A stretch of DNA of 43,639 nt. It comes from an uncultured Actinomycetes bacterium (GTDB lineage: Bacteria; Actinomycetota; Acidimicrobiia; Acidimicrobiales; RAAP-2). Every line of letters begins with the position of its first letter. The stretch's first letter is position 1. The position numbers and the translations under genes were made by a program. The stretch lies in NCBI GenBank assembly GCA_903875425.1, contig CAIQWC010000021.1, positions 1 through 43,639 of the forward strand. Reading direction: 5' to 3'. Below are positions 40,670 through 43,639 of this stretch, piece after piece. The notes beneath the pieces were generated by a model. The model did no database searches, was not told the DNA's origin, and saw only the letters and a list, made by a program, of their open reading frames with translations.

Positions 40670-41857
40670 ATGCTTTCTCTTTCGTCGCTCACACGCTCCA
40701 ATGCTGGCTATTTGACGAGTGATCAGGCTCGAGAGGTGGCGGAGGTAACCGGCGATCAGGTGACGCGCTGGCTGGGGCGATCCGCTCAGGTCCTTGATCG
40801 CAAGGGAGCGGTAGTCCTCGAGGATCTCGAGATGCTCTATGCCGGCCGTATTCCGGGGGGCACCTTGCTCGATCGCTCGCGGCGGAGCATCGTCGGTTGG
40901 GATTTAGTCTTTGCCGCACCAAAATCAGCAAGCGTCATCTTTTCTAGCTCCGATCATGATGTGGCGAGCGCTGCGGTCGGCGCGCACGAGCGAGCAGTCG
41001 ACGCTGCCCTTGCTTACCTTGAGGACCGCGCACTCACCATGCAGCGTCGCCGAAGCGATGGCGCGGTCCTATGGCCCGTGGGCGTCGCGGCTGCGCGATT
41101 TACCCATGGGGTAAGTCGTTCGCTCGACCCGCACCTCCATAGTCATGTCTGCCTACCCAATATTGCCCAAGCGGTCGATGGTCGCTTTGGCGCGCTTGAC
41201 GGACGAGGGCTCTACGCTCACCGTAGCGCTGCCGACTCGCTGTATCGAGCGGTCTTGCGCTATGAATTTACGAAGACGCTCGGCGTTGAGTACGCATCCT
41301 GCGCGAGCGGGCTTGATCGCATATGCGGAATTTCGAGGACTCGAGAATTAGCGTTTTCCCATCGCAGAAACGAAATGAAACAAGGCCGACGTGACCGCGA
41401 CCCAAAGGTCTCGCCTTCGCGTCGTGATGTAGAGGATGCGTGGCGACGGCAAGAAGCCACAGCCTTCGACGTCGCTGAGGCCTCGCTCACGCCCGCTGAA
41501 TCCCTGATTGATGAATACCGCTTCTCGTCGGCTCTTGAGACCAGCGGGTTTCGTCCGCGCGAGATCGTGGCGGCTCTGGGCAATGCCGCTGCTGGTGGCA
41601 TGAGTCGCCAAGCGATGGAGTATGCCGTCAAGGCCTGGTCGACACAGGCTGGGAGGGGCATCTACGAGGAGTCGCTGTTGCGAGCGGCAGTGATCCCTTC
41701 TCCTTCTCTCTTGCGTGTGTTGGGGCCACGCCCTACGGATCTCATCGCCCTCGATCGGTGGGAGCGAGCTCGTCTCGTCGTCGATCGTAACGATCGTTCA
41801 CGGAGCGAGCGCTATAGGGCTCGGGGATTAAGCGATCGCGAGTTTGGGAGCCGCTGA
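40670..41857 (+). CDS. MobF-type relaxase domain protein (TrwC/TraI N-terminal domain), no helicase
   Basis: The 395-residue protein has the TrwC relaxase signature: N-terminal LTRSNAGYLTSD with candidate nucleophile Tyr14, WDLVFAAPKSASVIFSSSD (78-95), and the metal-binding motif with His146 (FTHGVSRSLDPHLHSHV) and His157/His159. Relaxases nick oriT and become attached to the strand through tyrosine. Typical MobF proteins exceed 900 residues and carry a RecD-like helicase; here only about 150 residues follow the relaxase domain, ending RWERARLVVDRNDRSRSERYRAR. The ATG at 40670 is 7 bases after pafBC, so it is probably co-transcribed. Its last 116 bases overlap the convergent coupling-protein gene. 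It may be domesticated, or an internal-deletion remnant of a conjugative element. Confidence 0.8.
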   Translation: MLSLSSLTRSNAGYLTSDQAREVAEVTGDQVTRWLGRSAQVLDRKGAVVLEDLEMLYAGRIPGGTLLDRSRRSIVGWDLVFAAPKSASVIFSSSDHDVASAAVGAHERAVDAALAYLEDRALTMQRRRSDGAVLWPVGVAAARFTHGVSRSLDPHLHSHVCLPNIAQAVDGRFGALDGRGLYAHRSAADSLYRAVLRYEFTKTLGVEYASCASGLDRICGISRTRELAFSHRRNEMKQGRRDRDPKVSPSRRDVEDAWRRQEATAFDVAEASLTPAESLIDEYRFSSALETSGFRPREIVAALGNAAAGGMSRQAMEYAVKAWSTQAGRGIYEESLLRAAVIPSPSLLRVLGPRPTDLIALDRWERARLVVDRNDRSRSERYRARGLSDREFGSR

Positions 41858-43112
41858 GCGACTTCCAGGGCTCATCGCGATACGCCGGGCTCAAGGAAAT
41901 CCAATTCACGTTCTTGGACGCATCGAGCAAGAGCGCTTGGTCGACCTTTCCCCGAGCCGTGATCGCCGATTGGTAGATGGTTTCAGGATGAGCAGCATCA
42001 GTACGTGAGCCACGAGCCCCTCGTCCCATCGGATAGGTAATACTGCTACGAAGAACATCGTGTTCACCGCCCAGGGCGGCAATGAGTTCTAAGGTGCTTC
42101 GATCAGCGACGCCCGGGAAAACCACAGTGGTGGAGAAGAGTGACAAGAATCCGTCAGCGATAGCGCCCCATCGCTGGCGAGCTTGGGAGAGATCCTGGAG
42201 GCAGCCGAGCACGAGGAGCCCTTGTCCCGCCCCTTCGCTAATGAGGCGGGGTAAATCGGGAAGCGGCGCAATGTTGGCGAGTTCATCGAGGGCAAAGAGC
42301 GTGTGAGGTAGGTCGTCGCTGCGTCGAAACACCGATTCACTGATGTCGCTGAGCATGCCGACGACGAGGGGGGCGAGCAGCCTTTGTGAGCTTGATGATG
42401 CGCACACGTAGAGCGTGTCGCTTGAGTGGGCAAACTGCTGAGCGTCTATCTCGGGAAGGTCGTAGTGCTTACGAACTGCATCGGAGCGGTAGACGCCGAG
42501 GGTGCCCGAAGCCGTCGAGTAAATGCTCGATAGTTCTCGTGCTTCGGTCGCGCTTATGCCCAACAGTAAGTCGATCGCCGGGTGTGTCCCGAGGTGGTGA
42601 TCCAAGATGGCAAGGGGTTCGGCGACCTGGCGTCGGTCGACCCAAGCGGTTATCTCGCTCATGGTCACGTGCTCTAGTGCGGAGGCATGGAGCAGGCACG
42701 CCAAGAGAGCCCCGGCGCGCTCAGACCAGTGGTCATCGCTCAGCTGTCGACCAAGTCGGGCCGCACCGACCATGGCGTTAGCGGCGAGTAACGCTCCATC
42801 CCAGGTATGGGCGAGGCGCAACGGCGACCAGTGAATACCTTGGACGGAATCGGGTGCTTCGATACTGCCGAGAGGGTCAAAGAGGAAACAATCTCCCGCC
42901 TCGCTCCGAGCACGATGCGTTGCATCAAGGACATCTTGTTTTGTAGAGGTAACAACGACGGAACCCGGTGCACATAAGACGTTTGGGATAATCAGGGAGG
43001 AAGTTTTACCGGAGCGTGTAGGACCTAACGCTAAGCAACTTCGTTGCGATCCTGACCATATCCATGCGGCATTACTTCGCCCAAGCATGATTCCATCAGA
43101 ACGATGATTCAT
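41742..43112 (-). CDS. VirD4/TraG-type coupling ATPase, soluble, possibly 5'-truncated
   Basis: The 456-residue protein has Walker A GPTRSGKT (30-37), Walker B LFALDELANI with PLPDLPRLISEGAGQGLLVLGCLQDLSQARQRWG after it (the TraM/TraG recognition segment), and SDDHWSERAGALLACLLHA. T4 coupling proteins bring relaxase-DNA to a secretion channel. The usual N-terminal membrane helices are missing. ATG 43112 is taken as start, but in-frame codons remain open for 30 codons upstream to a TGA at 43203-43205 and read FRFSRPLWS just before it, which looks coding. TTG 43121 and ATG 43088 are alternatives. The gene faces the relaxase and overlaps it by 116 bp. No other secretion genes are present. Confidence 0.8.
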   Translation of the reverse strand: MNHRSDGIMLGRSNAAWIWSGSQRSCLALGPTRSGKTSSLIIPNVLCAPGSVVVTSTKQDVLDATHRARSEAGDCFLFDPLGSIEAPDSVQGIHWSPLRLAHTWDGALLAANAMVGAARLGRQLSDDHWSERAGALLACLLHASALEHVTMSEITAWVDRRQVAEPLAILDHHLGTHPAIDLLLGISATEARELSSIYSTASGTLGVYRSDAVRKHYDLPEIDAQQFAHSSDTLYVCASSSSQRLLAPLVVGMLSDISESVFRRSDDLPHTLFALDELANIAPLPDLPRLISEGAGQGLLVLGCLQDLSQARQRWGAIADGFLSLFSTTVVFPGVADRSTLELIAALGGEHDVLRSSITYPMGRGARGSRTDAAHPETIYQSAITARGKVDQALLLDASKNVNWISLSPAYRDEPWKSLSGSQTRDRLIPEPYSARSVNDRYDRRRDELAPTDRGR

Positions 43113-43426
43113 GCTCCACAACGGTCTCGAAAAGCGAAATGCTTGACATTGGTGTCCAGACGTAGTGGCATTGATGGAGTTGCTTAAACAGGTATGGATA
43201 TTTCAAGACACAGAAGTCGGAATTTATTTCGACGAAATGTTTTGAAGTTCATATCTGAATAGGTGACGGTGGGCCAATTTGGTTTCACCGACAGCAGGGT
43301 TGCTGGCGGCCGAAACGAAATGGACTACTGATCTACACCAGGCCTTTATCTGTTTTGCGTTCGACGTCGGTGGAACGAAGCAGTCGAGGTCCCGACGTAG
43401 GAAATGAGACCTTAGGAGGTACTCAA
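43113..43426. other. AT-richer intergenic stretch between coupling protein and histone-like gene
   Basis: This gap of about 314 bases is visibly richer in A/T (especially 43180-43260) than the rest. It contains TTGACA at 43143-43148, a small AAGC-gaaat-GCTT hairpin (43132-43144) and an inverted repeat CGGTGGGCCAA / TTGGTTTCACCG at 43267-43290. Probably it holds the promoter of the histone-like gene (TTATCT around 43347 is one possible -10). I see no convincing gene, tRNA or att site. An oriT is possible but unproven. Confidence 0.4.
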
Positions 43427-43639
43427 ATGGCAGTTGCCAAGAAGGCAAAGAAGAAGGCTCCGGCTCGCAAGGCCGTAGCAAAGAAGGCAACCAAGAAGGC
43501 TCCGGCTCGCAAGACCGCAGCTCGCAAGGTTGCTAAGAAGGCTCCGGCTCGCAAGACCGCAGCTCGCAAGACAGCTAAGAAGGCTCCGGCTCGCAAGACC
43601 GCAGCTCGCAAGACAGCTAAGAAGGCTCCGGCTCGCAAG
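43427..43639 (+). CDS. Lysine/alanine/arginine-rich histone H1-like DNA-binding protein (5' part, cut by window end)
   Basis: Seventy-one codons are visible. After MAVAKKAK the protein is composed of a 14-residue unit, KKAPARKTAARKTA, with KKAPARK starting at residues 9, 23, 37, 51 and 65. Such basic PAKK-like repeats occur in bacterial histone H1-like proteins and in the C-terminal half of actinobacterial HupB. They bind and compact DNA without a fixed fold. No HU domain precedes the repeats, so a HupB would need it after the window end; an H1-like protein is more likely. AGGAGGT 6 bases before the ATG is a strong ribosome site. The opposite-strand open frame is a repeat shadow. Confidence 0.85.
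   Translation, partial: MAVAKKAKKKAPARKAVAKKATKKAPARKTAARKVAKKAPARKTAARKTAKKAPARKTAARKTAKKAPARK
43451..43639 (+). repeat. 42-bp tandem repeat of the histone-like gene
   Basis: About 4.5 units of 42 bp run to the window end. The last two full copies are nearly identical at the DNA level, including synonymous positions, which points to recent unequal exchange or slippage. Confidence 0.9.

Noticed and set aside
41778-41800. Palindromic bases around GATCGTAACGATCGTT as a bidirectional terminator or third operator
   Set aside because: They are inside both overlapping coding regions, have no T-run, and the spacing differs from the 20-bp operator.
43224-43490. 88-codon minus-strand frame across the gap and the histone-like start
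   Set aside because: No motif or ribosome site, and it overlaps a well-supported start region.
43423-43638. 71-codon minus-strand frame rich in Ala/Leu/Arg with repeats
   Set aside because: It is a mirror of the Lys/Ala/Arg repeat on the plus strand, which has the strong ribosome site and a known composition type.

Overview
The window looks like a chromosomal segment of a moderately GC-rich actinobacterium (Actinomycetota). By gene content it could be an Acidimicrobiia-type aquatic lineage, but the rank is inference. Supporting signs are the secA-prfB-(surface gene)-ftsE-ftsX block, a fused PafB-PafC DNA-damage regulator, an F420-type luciferase-like oxidoreductase, a biotin carboxylase/BCCP fusion, a WbbL-like rhamnosyltransferase with rml genes, and many starts preceded by TANNNT at 6-7 bases (leaderless transcripts). 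No rRNA, tRNA, CRISPR array or insertion sequence was seen. Genes are tightly packed: four convergent pairs share a 4-bp TTAG/TTAA double stop, and many tandem pairs overlap by ATGA.

Region 1 (1-11.3 kb) is a catabolic island. It holds the end of a cytochrome P450, a C26 gamma-glutamyl amide hydrolase, a glutamine-synthetase-like ligase, a MarR regulator, a homoprotocatechuate-type meta-cleavage operon (FAH-family hydrolase/isomerase, aldehyde dehydrogenase, class III extradiol dioxygenase, acetoacetate-decarboxylase-like protein), a second amidotransferase-type hydrolase, a luciferase-like oxidoreductase, an APC permease, an SDR and a small ABM-family protein. The promoters of the meta-cleavage operon and of the permease carry nearly the same 20-bp palindrome. 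They are therefore probably one regulon, most simply controlled by the MarR protein. My reading is uptake and gamma-glutamylation of an aromatic amine followed by ring cleavage. The substrate is unknown.

Region 2 (11.3-25.3 kb) is largely housekeeping: an M20 amidohydrolase and biotin carboxylase/BCCP subunit, divergent birA, dTDP-rhamnose genes rmlB-rmlD, an SDR, a rhamnosyltransferase-like GT2, methionine genes metY-metX, then secA-prfB. Region 3 (25.4-37.7 kb) has a 1254-residue LPETG-anchored surface protein, ftsEX, a short SSB, msrB, rmlA, dxs, the tldD/tldE protease pair and an FmdB-like zinc ribbon.

Region 4 (37.8-43.6 kb) has a CtaG-like membrane protein divergent from a leaderless pafBC fusion, which is followed 7 bases later by a helicase-less MobF relaxase. 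The relaxase overlaps tail-to-tail by 116 bp with a soluble VirD4/TraG-type coupling ATPase whose 5' end may be truncated. After an AT-richer gap, the window ends inside a gene for a Lys/Ala/Arg-rich histone H1-like protein built of 14-residue repeats.
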